Positions 51,842 to 60,975 of a DNA stretch of 64,000 bases are shown here, one piece after another. This DNA comes from Pandoraea commovens (GTDB taxonomy: Bacteria > Pseudomonadota > Gammaproteobacteria > Burkholderiales > Burkholderiaceae), in NCBI RefSeq assembly GCF_902459615.1, contig NZ_CABPSA010000007.1, positions 248,001-312,000 of the forward strand. The letters are read 5' to 3'. Each line of letters begins with the position of its first letter. The first letter of the stretch is position 1. The notes beneath the pieces are model-generated. The model was not told the DNA's origin. It saw only the letters and a program-made list of their open reading frames with translations, and did not search any database. The position numbers and the translations under genes are program-made.

Positions 51842-53332
51842 ATGACGACCTCTCGATTCGACTCTCGCCCGGGCGGCGATGCTGGCCGGATGTCCGGTGG
51901 CAACGCGACGTCCGCGACCTCGACAGCCTCGGCGTCCGGCGCCCGTGACGCCCTGCGGACTTCGACGCTCACCCAGCAGGACATTGCCCGGCGGCTCGAC
52001 CGTCTGCCGGTTTCGCGCTTTCACCTGACGGTGCTGGTCGTCGCGGCGCTCTCGCTGTTCTTCGATACGCTCGACACGGTCATTACCGGCTTCGTCCTGG
52101 CGACCTTGCGACCGCTATGGGGATTCGATGCGGCCACCATCGGTGTGATCTCGGCCATCGGTCTGGGCGGCTATCTTGTAGGGTCCGCGCTCGCCGGATT
52201 TGCCGCCGACCGATACGGCCGCAAGAAAATGATCATGCTCACGCTGGTGCTGTATTCGCTGTTTTCCGCGTCGCGCGGACTGGTCAGTGACGTATGGTCG
52301 TTTGCCGCATTGAACTTCTTCACGTGGCTGTTCGTGGGCGCGGAGAGCTCGATTGTTCCGCCCTACCTGGCAGAACTCTGGCCGACGCGCGTACGTGGCA
52401 AGCTGGGGGGCTGGATGATGGGCTTCTTCGCGCTGGGGATTGCCGTGTCGCCGATCTGGGCGCTGAACATCATCCCGCACTGGGGCTGGCGTGCCGCGCT
52501 CTTCCTGACGTTGCCTTTCGCCATCGTCGTCGGACTGATGCGTTCGGGCCTGCCCGAGTCGCCGCGCTGGCTGCTGCGTCGCGGGCGTGCGGCCGAAGCG
52601 GAAGCCGTGCTGGCGTCGATCGAACAGCGCGTGGGACGTCGCCTGCCGGACGAGGCCGTTGTGCCTGGCGCTGCGACGACAGCCTCCGTAGTCGATGCCA
52701 AGCCCGCGAAGACTTGGACCGCACGCGACCTGCTCAGCCCGCGCTTTCGCAAGGTGACGCTGATGCTGTGGGCCACTTGGTTTGCCGAGTACGGCGTGCT
52801 CTACACATTCATGACGTTCGTGCCGACGCTGCTTGCGATGGAGGGCTTCAGCATCGTCAAGTCGTTCGAGTTCTCGATTGCGATTTACGCGTCGGTCATT
52901 CCGGGGTATGTGTTCGGCGGCTACGTGGTCGACTGGCTCGACCGCAAGCCGACGGCCATCCTCGCCTTCATCGGCACCGCCATTTTCGGCACGTTGTTCG
53001 GCATGTCGACAACATCCACCACGCTCATGGCGTTCGGCGGACTGACGTCGTTCTGTCTGGCGCTCGGCTCCACCGCCATTTACAGCTACACGCCCGAACT
53101 GTATCCGACGGAGATTCGCGCGACGGGGATGGGCCTCGCATCGGCATGGGGGCGCGCAGGCGCGATCCTGTTGCTTCTGGTCTTCGGCGTCTTCGCCGTG
53201 CTCAAAGGCAAGCTGTTCGTGTTCGTGATCAGCGACGTAATTCTGCTGGTCGCTGCGATTTGCATCGCGCTTTTCGGCCCGTCGACCAAAGGCAGGTCGC
53301 TCGAAGACGCCTCCACGGGCGGGTCGGACTAA
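51842..53332 (+). CDS. MFS transporter, sugar-porter/niacin-type
   Basis: 496 aa with a 45-residue Ser/Ala-rich N-terminal tail and 12 helices. Signatures: ALAGFAADRYGRKKMIML in the first half, LAELWPTRVRGKLGGWMMGFFALGIAVSP, PESPRWLLRRGRAAEAEAVL at the middle, and YTPELYPTEIRATGMGLASAWGRAGAI near the end. Likely importer for the cyclic-amidohydrolase substrate, 93 bases upstream. Its stop codon overlaps by three bases the stop of the convergent response-regulator gene. Confidence 0.9.
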   Translation: MTTSRFDSRPGGDAGRMSGGNATSATSTASASGARDALRTSTLTQQDIARRLDRLPVSRFHLTVLVVAALSLFFDTLDTVITGFVLATLRPLWGFDAATIGVISAIGLGGYLVGSALAGFAADRYGRKKMIMLTLVLYSLFSASRGLVSDVWSFAALNFFTWLFVGAESSIVPPYLAELWPTRVRGKLGGWMMGFFALGIAVSPIWALNIIPHWGWRAALFLTLPFAIVVGLMRSGLPESPRWLLRRGRAAEAEAVLASIEQRVGRRLPDEAVVPGAATTASVVDAKPAKTWTARDLLSPRFRKVTLMLWATWFAEYGVLYTFMTFVPTLLAMEGFSIVKSFEFSIAIYASVIPGYVFGGYVVDWLDRKPTAILAFIGTAIFGTLFGMSTTSTTLMAFGGLTSFCLALGSTAIYSYTPELYPTEIRATGMGLASAWGRAGAILLLLVFGVFAVLKGKLFVFVISDVILLVAAICIALFGPSTKGRSLEDASTGGSD

Positions 53333-54042
53333 CTCTCCGTTTGTGCGCGCACGTCGAGCATATAACCTTCGCCGCGAATCGTGCGCAGCAAGCGCGGCTC
53401 CTTGATGTCTTCGCGCAGTTTGTGCCGCAGCCTCGATATCTGGACATCGATGCTGCGGTCGAACGCATCGATGGACTTCCCCCGTGCCGTATCCATCAGG
53501 TACTCGCGGCTGAGCACACGCCCCGGTGCGGAAAGAAACGCATTGAGCAGCCGGAACTCCGCATTCGAGAGCGGGATGACGGTGTTGTCCGGGGCAATGA
53601 GATGGCGGCCGATCAGACTCAGACGCCATCCCGCAAATTTCCGCTCGTCCTTCTGCTCGGTCACCGATTTCGCCTGCGCTTTCGTGCGACGCAGAATCGT
53701 CTGGATTCGCGCCACCAGTTCGCGCGGCTCGAAAGGCTTCACGACATAGTCGTCTGCGCCGAGTTCAAGCCCCACGATCCGGTCGGTCATCTCGCCGCGC
53801 GCCGTGAGCATGATGATCGGGATGTCCGACGTCGTGCGCAGCTCCCTGCATAGCGTGAGCCCATCGCTGTCCGGCAGCATCAGGTCGAGCACGACGATGT
53901 CGATGTCGCTGTGCTCCAGCACCCGGTGCATCTCCTCGCCGTTGGCCGCCTGCATGCAGGTCATGCCGAAGTCGGCAAGGCAATCGCAAAGCAGACTGCG
54001 GATTTGCGCATCGTCGTCGACGACAAGTACGTGCGTTGCCAT
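53329..54042 (-). CDS. OmpR-family response regulator, orphan
   Basis: 237 aa. Receiver domain (residues 1-115): acidic pair VVDDDAQ, phosphorylatable Asp in IVVLDLMLPDSDG, Thr in MLTARG and Lys in VVKPFEP. The C-terminal winged helix follows (LSNAEFRLLNAFLSAPGRVLSREYLMDTARGKSIDAFDRSIDVQISRLRHKLREDIKEPRLLRTIRGEGYML). No histidine-kinase gene is adjacent: upstream is the tonB operon (divergent), downstream the MFS gene (convergent). The kinase must be elsewhere. Confidence 0.92.
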   Translation of the reverse strand: MATHVLVVDDDAQIRSLLCDCLADFGMTCMQAANGEEMHRVLEHSDIDIVVLDLMLPDSDGLTLCRELRTTSDIPIIMLTARGEMTDRIVGLELGADDYVVKPFEPRELVARIQTILRRTKAQAKSVTEQKDERKFAGWRLSLIGRHLIAPDNTVIPLSNAEFRLLNAFLSAPGRVLSREYLMDTARGKSIDAFDRSIDVQISRLRHKLREDIKEPRLLRTIRGEGYMLDVRAQTES

Positions 54043-54242
54043 GATGATTTTCCTTTTCTAGTCTCCGACACGTCGGGGCGTTCTTCTGCGTCCCTTCCCC
54101 ACGCCCGGCGTCTTTATGCCCTCACGTCCCCGATTATCCGCGAGGAACGTGCAGGCATTCTTGCGGCATTGTTGCAGTCCTGAAACATTTGGTGGGCAGG
54201 CCCATTCATCGACTACGCGTCGCCTTCGCCTCGTCCGCGCTA

Positions 54243-54260
54243 TGTATCAAACCCGATACA
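54243..54260. promoter_or_regulatory. Inverted repeat upstream of tonB
   Basis: TGTATC (54243-54248) and GATACA (54255-54260) with spacer AAACCC, 79 bases before the tonB start, in the 296-base gap to the divergent response regulator. I see no convincing Fur box in this gap. Confidence 0.45.
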
Positions 54261-54338
54261 AAGTCGAGATGAACCAGAAATACCCGCGCCGTAACGTGAC
54301 TCCACACAAGACATAAGCAGGCAGGAGACACGTAGTCC

Positions 54339-54977
54339 ATGAATTACGCCCAACCCAAACCGCCCGCCCGGAGACTGCTCGGTATCGGTGTTGCACTGCT
54401 GCTGCACGCCCTGATTCTGTACGCCTTGCTCAGTGGCCTCGCCACCCGGGTCGCGACGATCATCCAGGCGCCCATTGAGACACGAATCATCGAGGAGATC
54501 AAACCGCCTCCTCCGCCGCCCCCGCCACCGCCGGTGAAGAAGATCGCACCCGCGCCACGCCCCGTCGTCCAGCCCAAGGCTTACGTGCCGCCGCCCGAAG
54601 TGCCGGTGCAGAGCGCGCCGCAACCGAACGCTATCGCGGCGCAGGCCGACAAGCCCGTCGACACCGCCCCGGTTGCGCCGCCCGCACCGCCCGTAAGCAA
54701 GCCCGTGCCTGCCAACGTTGGCGTCGTCTGCCCGAACTCGGCCCAAGTGCGCGCCGCTATCCGTTATCCGCGAGAAGCCCAGCGCGACAACATCACGGGC
54801 AGCGTGCTCGTCGAGTTCGTGGTCGGCACCGATGGACAGATCAAACAGCTTCGCGTCGCCCGTTCCGCAGCGCCTGTGCTGGACCGCGCTGCCGAGAACG
54901 CCGTGCGCCAGTTCCAGTGCGTTGCACAAGGACAGGAGGTCCGCGTGCAAGTCCCGTTCGATTTCCAACTCAATTGA
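54339..54977 (+). CDS. tonB: TonB energy-transducing protein
   Basis: 212 aa. N-terminal membrane anchor LLGIGVALLLHALILYALLSG, proline-rich periplasm-spanning stretch (a run of about ten prolines after IEEIK, then Lys-Pro and Ala-Pro repeats), and the C-terminal TonB domain with YPREAQRDNITGSVLVEFVVGTDGQIKQLRVARSAAPVLDRAAENAVRQF. It transmits proton-motive force to outer-membrane receptors. AGGCAGGAG lies upstream. As first gene of an operon with exbB, two exbD, a carrier and peptide enzymes, it looks dedicated to one uptake route. Confidence 0.93.
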   Translation: MNYAQPKPPARRLLGIGVALLLHALILYALLSGLATRVATIIQAPIETRIIEEIKPPPPPPPPPPVKKIAPAPRPVVQPKAYVPPPEVPVQSAPQPNAIAAQADKPVDTAPVAPPAPPVSKPVPANVGVVCPNSAQVRAAIRYPREAQRDNITGSVLVEFVVGTDGQIKQLRVARSAAPVLDRAAENAVRQFQCVAQGQEVRVQVPFDFQLN

Positions 54978-55029
54978 GGCTGTGCTCAACAGCCCATCTT
55001 CCACCCTGATTTACGTCGAGGAGACAACC

Positions 55030-55851
55030 ATGTTTCAGTTCCAATCTCGCGTCACGGCCCGTGCACGCGGTCTCGCGGTCCCGATGGCCCTGGTATCGAT
55101 GACGACGGCGTTTGCGTCGCTCAGCGCCCATGCCGCCACGACGGTGACGAACCCCTACGGTCTGGAGGCCCTCTGGGAAGGCGGCGACATGATCGCTCGC
55201 GGGACCCTGCTGATCCTCGTGATCATGTCGATGGGGAGCTGGTACATCATCGTTGCCAAGCTGCTCGAACAGGCCAAGGTGCTGCGCCGGGCGCGTGCGG
55301 CGGAGCAGAAGTTCTGGAGTGCGTCGTCGCTCTCCGAAGGCGTGCGCTCGCTCGATGAGGGCAGCCCGTTCCGCTTCATCGCCGAGACCGGCTTGTCGGC
55401 CCGCGACCATCACCACGGCGCGCTGCTCGAACAGGTCGATCTGAATACCTGGGTCGCCACCGCCATCGAACGTTCGATGACAGGCGTCTCGAATCGCCTC
55501 CAGGACGGGCTGTCGTTCCTGGGCACGGTCGGCTCGACCGCACCGTTCGTCGGCCTCTTCGGCACGGTGTGGGGCATCTATCACGCGCTCACCGCCATCG
55601 GCATTGCCGGTCAGGCATCCATCGACAAGGTGGCGGGGCCGGTCGGCGAAGCGCTGATCATGACGGCCATCGGTCTGGCCGTGGCTGTGCCTGCGGTGCT
55701 CGGCTACAACTGGCTCGTGCGTCGCAACAAGGCCGTGATGGAGCGCGTGCGCGAGTTCGGCAGCGAACTGCACAACGTGCTGCTCACGGGCAAGACGACC
55801 GCGTCGGCCATCGTGGCGACGCGCACCTCGCAAGTCGCTCGCGTGGGGTGA
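55030..55851 (+). CDS. exbB: ExbB proton-channel subunit (MotA/TolQ/ExbB family)
   Basis: 273 aa inner-membrane protein. Hydrophobic leader (LAVPMALVSMTTAFASLSAHAA) typical of the longer ExbB forms, three transmembrane helices (MIARGTLLILVIMSMGSWYIIV; then FLGTVGSTAPFVGLFGTVWGIYHALTAIG; and GEALIMTAIGLAVAVPAVLGYNWLVRRNK). The GTVGSTAPFVGLFGTVWG motif is diagnostic. It starts at 55030 after GAGGAGA, 52 bases from tonB. Confidence 0.93.
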   Translation: MFQFQSRVTARARGLAVPMALVSMTTAFASLSAHAATTVTNPYGLEALWEGGDMIARGTLLILVIMSMGSWYIIVAKLLEQAKVLRRARAAEQKFWSASSLSEGVRSLDEGSPFRFIAETGLSARDHHHGALLEQVDLNTWVATAIERSMTGVSNRLQDGLSFLGTVGSTAPFVGLFGTVWGIYHALTAIGIAGQASIDKVAGPVGEALIMTAIGLAVAVPAVLGYNWLVRRNKAVMERVREFGSELHNVLLTGKTTASAIVATRTSQVARVG

Positions 55852-55855
55852 TGCC

Positions 55856-56290
55856 ATGGCGATGACCGTATCCAGTGGGGAGGGTGGCGCAGAGCACGAC
55901 GAGGTCATGGCGACGATCAACACGACGCCCCTCGTCGACGTGATGCTGGTGTTGCTCATCATCTTCCTCATCACCATTCCCGTGGTGTCGCACACCGTAC
56001 CCGTGACGCTGCCGAAGGAAGCGGTTCAACCGCTGCAGACCACGCCCCAGAACGTTGTCCTCGCCGTCACCCACGATGGCGAGGTGTACTGGGACGAGCG
56101 ACGTATTCCCGACGCCGCGACGCTGCTGGACAAACTCAAGGCGGTCGCCGTGCTGACCCCACAGCCCGAAGTCCATATTCGCGGCGACCTCGATGCGCGT
56201 TACGCCGCGATCGGACGCGTTGTCCTGGCGTGCCAGCGCGCAGGCATCGCCAAGGTCGACTTCATTACCGAAGCGCCGCCGCGTCAATAG
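55856..56290 (+). CDS. exbD: ExbD, first copy
   Basis: 144 aa with a single transmembrane helix (LVDVMLVLLIIFLITIPVVSHTV) that contains the essential Asp; the motif NTTPLVDVMLVLLIIF is characteristic. The periplasmic domain follows. It begins four bases after exbB and is followed after 31 bases by a second exbD. Confidence 0.93.
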   Translation: MAMTVSSGEGGAEHDEVMATINTTPLVDVMLVLLIIFLITIPVVSHTVPVTLPKEAVQPLQTTPQNVVLAVTHDGEVYWDERRIPDAATLLDKLKAVAVLTPQPEVHIRGDLDARYAAIGRVVLACQRAGIAKVDFITEAPPRQ

Positions 56291-56321
56291 CGCGCCGCGC
56301 GCACCACCTCAGGAGACTGCC

Positions 56322-56750
56322 ATGGCCATGACCATGCCATCGGGCGCTGGCGAGAACAGCGACATCATGGTGGAGATCAACACGACGCCGCTCATCGACG
56401 TCATGTTGGTGCTGCTGATCATGCTGATCCTCACCATCCCGATCCAGACGCATGCCGTCAAACTCGACATGCCCACGCCATCCAACGCCGCGCCGCCAGC
56501 GCCGCCGGTCGTCGTGCAGGTCGACGTCGACGCAAGCGGTGTAGTGGCGTGGGACGGCTCACCGCTTGCCGATCGCGCGCAACTGGAAACCCACCTCATC
56601 GAAGCTGCAACGTCCACACCGCCTACCGAACTCCACTTGCGGGCGGACGCACAGGCCCCCTACCGGGCGGTTGCGATGGTCATGGCGTCCGCGCAAAAGC
56701 TGGGCGTGACACGCATCGGCCTCGTCGGCAACGAGCGGTTCGCACAATGA
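56322..56750 (+). CDS. exbD: ExbD, second copy
   Basis: 142 aa, same design: MVEINTTPLIDVMLVLLIMLILTIPIQTHAVKLDMP with the conserved helix Asp, then a periplasmic domain with proline-rich linker. AGGAGA precedes ATG 56322. It is related to, but diverged from, the first copy, so this is an old ExbD1/ExbD2 arrangement seen in several beta- and gamma-proteobacteria. Confidence 0.92.
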   Translation: MAMTMPSGAGENSDIMVEINTTPLIDVMLVLLIMLILTIPIQTHAVKLDMPTPSNAAPPAPPVVVQVDVDASGVVAWDGSPLADRAQLETHLIEAATSTPPTELHLRADAQAPYRAVAMVMASAQKLGVTRIGLVGNERFAQ

Positions 56751-56824
56751 CCGCACGACCGTCAGCCAGCCGCCTCGCGCGCTGACGCGTCAGACGCCCC
56801 ACTCGCCCTACTACTGGACTACAC

Positions 56825-58195
56825 ATGCTGGAAACGAACACCGATACACCGGGGAAGCCGGGGAAGGCGGGGTATGCCGCCCGCGCGCGCCGCGCGCACT
56901 ACGCGGGGGTCGGCGCGTGGCTCGGGCTTCTCGCCCTCGTCGTCGTGACCTTCTTCGCCAACGTGGACCGCCAGATGCTGGTGCTTCTGGCCGAACTCAT
57001 CCGCGCCGAATTCGGCCTTGCCGACATTCAGGTCGGGCTGCTGCAAGGGGCCGGTATCGCGCTCTTCGCCGGTGCAGCCGCCATCCCCATCGGGTGGCTG
57101 GCGGACCGCATGGACCGACGTGTCGTGCTGGCGCTTTGCATCCTGCTCTGGAGCGCGGCAACCGCCGCGTGCGGTCTGGCGACCGGCTTCTGGACGCTCT
57201 TCATCGCCTCCATCGGTCTGGGCATCGGCGAAGCGGGACTTATGCCGATCATCTACGGCCTGCTGCCCGACCTGTTCCCTGCGCGCCAGCGCATCCTCGC
57301 CAACTCCGTCTTTGCGATGGTCAACCTGTTGAGCGCAGGCGCGGGTATGGCGCTCGGTGGGCTCCTAATTCAGGGGATCGATACGCTGCATGGCGCGCTG
57401 CCCTTCGGGCTGGCGGCCACATCCGCGTGGCGGATTGCGTTCTTCGCCGTTGCTGTGCCTGCGCCGCTGCTGGTGCTGATCGTCGCGATGATTCGTCCGC
57501 GCTACGCGCATTCGGACGTCCCGTCCCCGACAGGAGAAGCAGCAGCGCCCGGGTTCGCCGCCGGTGATTACTTCCGCCGCGAAATGCCGATGATGCTTCG
57601 CTTCTTCGGGGCCATCGCGCTGATCAATATGGCGTTCGCCGGTGTGACGAGCTGGATGCCGGTCGTCGCCGTGCGCTTCTTCGGTGACACACCCGCGACC
57701 GCCGGTGCCGGCCTCGGCAGCGCAGCGATGGTGGGCAGCGTGATCGGGTGCGTGCTCGGCTGGCTCGTGGCACGCCGACTCACCGCCCGACTCGGTGTGC
57801 TCGCGCCGCTGCGCGTGTGTGAATGGGGCGCGCTCGGGGCCTGCGTCGTCAGCCTCGGCTATCTGATTGCGCCGTCCGTGTCGTACGTCTACCTCCTCTT
57901 CGGCGCGCAGTTCATGTGCGTCGTGGCCGGGATGATCATGTTCCCGGGTCTGATGCAGAGCATCTGTCCGCCGTATCTGCGCTCCCGCGTGGCGGCCATC
58001 GGCGTGCTGACGACGGTGCTGATGCAGTCCGGCAGTCCCGTCGCTATCGGCCTGATGTCGGATCACCTGCATGGCACCGCCACCGGTCTGATCTGGGCCA
58101 TTGTTGCCGTGTCGCTATCCGGTTTCATCGTCGCCTGTCTTCTGATGCGCAACGCGGCCAACGCCGTGCGCCTCGCCATCGAACGTTATGCATGA
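56825..58195 (+). CDS. MFS transporter, spinster/ACS-like
   Basis: 456 aa with 12 helices: LGLLALVVVTFFANVDRQMLVLLAELIRAEFGLADIQVGLLQGAGIALFAGAAAIPIGWLADRMDRRVVLALC carries the D-R-Q and DRxDRR-like motifs of the spinster/ACS group; GIGEAGLMPIIYGLLPDLFPARQR follows. It lies between exbD and the dipeptide epimerase and could import small peptides or amino acids from the periplasm after TonB-driven outer-membrane uptake. The substrate is unproven. Confidence 0.87.
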   Translation: MLETNTDTPGKPGKAGYAARARRAHYAGVGAWLGLLALVVVTFFANVDRQMLVLLAELIRAEFGLADIQVGLLQGAGIALFAGAAAIPIGWLADRMDRRVVLALCILLWSAATAACGLATGFWTLFIASIGLGIGEAGLMPIIYGLLPDLFPARQRILANSVFAMVNLLSAGAGMALGGLLIQGIDTLHGALPFGLAATSAWRIAFFAVAVPAPLLVLIVAMIRPRYAHSDVPSPTGEAAAPGFAAGDYFRREMPMMLRFFGAIALINMAFAGVTSWMPVVAVRFFGDTPATAGAGLGSAAMVGSVIGCVLGWLVARRLTARLGVLAPLRVCEWGALGACVVSLGYLIAPSVSYVYLLFGAQFMCVVAGMIMFPGLMQSICPPYLRSRVAAIGVLTTVLMQSGSPVAIGLMSDHLHGTATGLIWAIVAVSLSGFIVACLLMRNAANAVRLAIERYA

Positions 58196-58223
58196 GCTAT
58201 TCATGCGTTGAGCCCGAACGCCT

Positions 58224-59240
58224 ATGACGATTCCCTGCACCCTCTCGGTTCGCATCGAACGGTGGCCGCTGGCCACGCCCTTTCACATCTCGGGTCACAC
58301 GGTCGATGCGGCCGAAGTCCTGGTCGTCTCACTGAGGTCGGGACAGTGCCGTGGCCGGGGCGAAGCCGCTGGCGTCTACTACCGGCGCGAGACGCCGGAG
58401 AGCATGGCCGAACAGATTGCCACCGTGCGTGCCGACATCGAGCGCGGTATCTCTCGCGAAGACCTCATCTCGTTATTACCTGCCGGTGGCGCGAGAAATG
58501 CCGTCGATGCCGCGCTGTGGTCGCTGGCCGCCCAGCGGTGCGGCATGACCGTCGCACGACTGTCCGGACGCGCACGCCTGCGCCCGCTGCGCACCTCGCT
58601 CACGGTCGGTGTCGACACGGCTGAAGCGATGGCCGATGCGGCCCGCCGCTATGTGGGCGCGACGACGTTGAAGATCAAGCTGGACGGGAACGCACTCGAC
58701 GCTGAGCGCCTCGTTGCGATTCGCAAGGCTTGCCCCGGCGTCGCACTGGCTGTGGACGCCAATCAGGGCTGGACGCAGGACCACATGCACCGGATGCTAC
58801 CGGTCTTGCAACAAGTCGGCGTCGATCTGCTCGAACAGCCCTTGCCCGTGGGCGAGGACACATGCCTCGAATCGATGTCGTACCCGATTCGCCTCGCGGC
58901 CGACGAATCGTTTCAAGATCTGGACGACCTCACCGACGTCGCCCGCCGGTACGACGTCGTCAACATCAAGCTCGACAAATGCGGCGGCCTGACCCGAGCG
59001 CTGTCGCTCGTCGCGCCGATTCGCGATCTCGGTCTGTCGGTCATGGTCGGATGCATGCCCTGCACCTCGCTCGGTCTGGCACCGGCCTATCTCCTCGGAC
59101 AGGTGTGCGACCGCGTCGATCTCGACGGCCCCTGCTTTCTGGCCGAGGATCGGTCTCCCTCGTTCCAATATCGGAACGGTTATGTACTCGGGCCTGACAG
59201 CCTGTGGGGCGTAGACGATGCCGAACGAATCGCAACGTGA
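58224..59240 (+). CDS. Dipeptide epimerase (enolase superfamily, L-Ala-D/L-Glu epimerase type)
   Basis: 338 aa Mg2+-dependent enzyme. Residues match the epimerase pattern: Lys150-Ile-Lys152 (LKIKLD), Asp178 (VDANQGW), Glu204 (LEQPLP), Asp227 (AADES) and Lys249 (NIKLDKCGG). These positions differ from the Escherichia coli enzyme by only one or two. The N-terminal capping domain is residues 1-120. It inverts an amino-acid residue in a dipeptide and sits 28 bases after the MFS gene and 15 before an S12 hydrolase, so a peptide with D-residues is the natural substrate. Confidence 0.88.
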   Translation: MTIPCTLSVRIERWPLATPFHISGHTVDAAEVLVVSLRSGQCRGRGEAAGVYYRRETPESMAEQIATVRADIERGISREDLISLLPAGGARNAVDAALWSLAAQRCGMTVARLSGRARLRPLRTSLTVGVDTAEAMADAARRYVGATTLKIKLDGNALDAERLVAIRKACPGVALAVDANQGWTQDHMHRMLPVLQQVGVDLLEQPLPVGEDTCLESMSYPIRLAADESFQDLDDLTDVARRYDVVNIKLDKCGGLTRALSLVAPIRDLGLSVMVGCMPCTSLGLAPAYLLGQVCDRVDLDGPCFLAEDRSPSFQYRNGYVLGPDSLWGVDDAERIAT

Positions 59241-59255
59241 CTCAGGAGGATTGTC

Positions 59256-60935
59256 GTGTCAGCACCGGTACCATTTGACGACGATGCGCTCATTGCGCTT
59301 TTTGATCCCTTCAATCGAAGCGACGCGCCCGGTGTCGTCGTCGGCGCAGCGATCGACGGGAAGGTCGTACTGCGTCGCGCCTTCGGGATGGCGAACGTCG
59401 GACCCGGCATCGCCCTCGATGCGCGGACCCGACTGCGCATCGGTTCGACGACGAAGCACATGGCCTGTCTTGCCGCCCTGCTGCTTCAGGAGGCAGGCGC
59501 GCTGGATATCGATGCGCCCATCCGTCGGTATTTGCCAGAACTGACAGGCGTCGCGGGTGAGCCGACGCTGCGCTCGCTCATGCACCACACCAGCGGCCAG
59601 CGCTGCGCGCTCGACATCTCGCTACTTACCAACGGATTGGCGGTCCCGCAGGCGGGATATTTGCTCGACATTCAACGCCGACAACTGCATGTCAACTTCC
59701 CGGCCGGGGAGCGGATGATGTACTGCAACGGCGGCTATCACCTGGTGTCGCTCGCCATCGAACGTGTCAGTGGACAATCGTTCGCGTCGTTCCTGACGTC
59801 CGAAATCTTCGAACCGTTGGGGATGAGCGACACGTTCTGCATGTCCGACGATTTCCAGATTCGAAACCGCATGGCCGCATGCCATGTGAAGCGTAGCGAC
59901 GGGGCTTACGAGCGAGGTCTGTTCCCTTCGCGCGAAATACTCGGTGAAGGCTGCGTCGTCTCCTGCGTGGACGATATGCTGCAATGGTGCGCCCATCTAC
60001 GCGGCGAGAAGACCGTCGGCAGTCGCGCCACGTGGGATGCGATGTTCTCGTCGCCGACATTCTCCAGCGGAATGCGCAGCGATTACATGATGGGTCTGAA
60101 GCGCACTCACTATCGCGGGTGTGAGCTGATTCACCATGCGGGGGGTGTCGTGGGAGGGACGTGTCAGATGTTGTGCGTCCCGGCGCACGGCGTCGACATC
60201 GTGCTGTTGAGTAACGGTGCCATCCCGGCACCCGCCGCACTTTCGCTGCGCATGCTCGACATCCTGCTTGCGGACCGGATGCAGGCATATCCGATGCCAA
60301 CGCCCGCGCCAACGCCCTCCTCCTCTGCCTACACCGGCACCTATCGCGACGTAAACGGCGATGTCGTCTACGACGTCGTCGGGCGCGATGGAGGTATGAC
60401 GCTTAGCGGGCCGCTCGAACCCGGTATCCCAACGCTCTATGAACGCGATGCGCCCGAAGGCGGCACACGCGAATTTGCGTCAGAGTCGAGCGGCGACGGC
60501 ACATTCCGATTGCAATGGGGAACCGACATTGATCCGGACGACACCGGACATCTGCGCATCGTGCATTGCGGTCACCCGGCAAACTTTCGCCGCACGGTGC
60601 CGCTGGCATCGCCAGACGAAGAAACCATCGACAGCCTGAGCGGCGATTATTTCAGCGAAGAAGCGGACGCTCGCGCCTCGTTGCGCCCGCTCGGGCAGGC
60701 ACAGCCGCAGGGCGACGGCCGCCCCGTCATGTCGCTGGTGATGGCGGGCAACGCAGGGGAATGCTGCTACGACGTCTTTCAGGTCGAAAGCGATCTGTTT
60801 CGCTTTTCACCGGACGGTCCGGGCGCAATGCTTACGGGAACGCTGGCTATCGTCAGGCACCCGGACACCGGGCTTGTGGAGGGCATTTCTGTCAACACTA
60901 CCCGGACCCGAAACCTCCGGTTCGCAAAGTCCTGA
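59256..60935 (+). CDS. S12-family serine hydrolase, D-aminopeptidase (DAP)-like
   Basis: 559 aa penicillin-binding-fold hydrolase without a signal peptide, so cytosolic. Catalytic set: Ser64-x-x-Lys67 (RIGSTTKHMA), Tyr156-x-Asn (YCNGGYH), His294-x-Gly (HHAGGVVGG). These positions are close to those of Ochrobactrum D-aminopeptidase (Ser62, Lys65, Tyr153, His287), and the length fits its two extra C-terminal barrel domains (from about residue 330). GTG start at 59256 is supported by AGGAGGA. It likely removes N-terminal D-residues from peptides; an esterase role is the alternative. Confidence 0.85.
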   Translation: MSAPVPFDDDALIALFDPFNRSDAPGVVVGAAIDGKVVLRRAFGMANVGPGIALDARTRLRIGSTTKHMACLAALLLQEAGALDIDAPIRRYLPELTGVAGEPTLRSLMHHTSGQRCALDISLLTNGLAVPQAGYLLDIQRRQLHVNFPAGERMMYCNGGYHLVSLAIERVSGQSFASFLTSEIFEPLGMSDTFCMSDDFQIRNRMAACHVKRSDGAYERGLFPSREILGEGCVVSCVDDMLQWCAHLRGEKTVGSRATWDAMFSSPTFSSGMRSDYMMGLKRTHYRGCELIHHAGGVVGGTCQMLCVPAHGVDIVLLSNGAIPAPAALSLRMLDILLADRMQAYPMPTPAPTPSSSAYTGTYRDVNGDVVYDVVGRDGGMTLSGPLEPGIPTLYERDAPEGGTREFASESSGDGTFRLQWGTDIDPDDTGHLRIVHCGHPANFRRTVPLASPDEETIDSLSGDYFSEEADARASLRPLGQAQPQGDGRPVMSLVMAGNAGECCYDVFQVESDLFRFSPDGPGAMLTGTLAIVRHPDTGLVEGISVNTTRTRNLRFAKS

Positions 60936-60941
60936 CGGGAA

Positions 60942-60965
60942 GGGAGGGAACCTAAGTCCCCTCCC
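60942..60965. terminator. Hairpin between convergent S12 genes
   Basis: GGGAGGGA (60942-60949) pairs with TCCC-C-TCCC (60957-60965) with a single bulged base, in the 40-base gap between two convergent stops. Only a weak T-run follows, so a moderate candidate. Confidence 0.45.
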
Positions 60966-60975
60966 GGCTTCTTCA

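Noticed and set aside
54043-54338. Fur box upstream of tonB
   Set aside because: I looked for a 19-base palindrome of the GATAATGATAATCATTATC type and found only the short TGTATC/GATACA repeat, which does not match.
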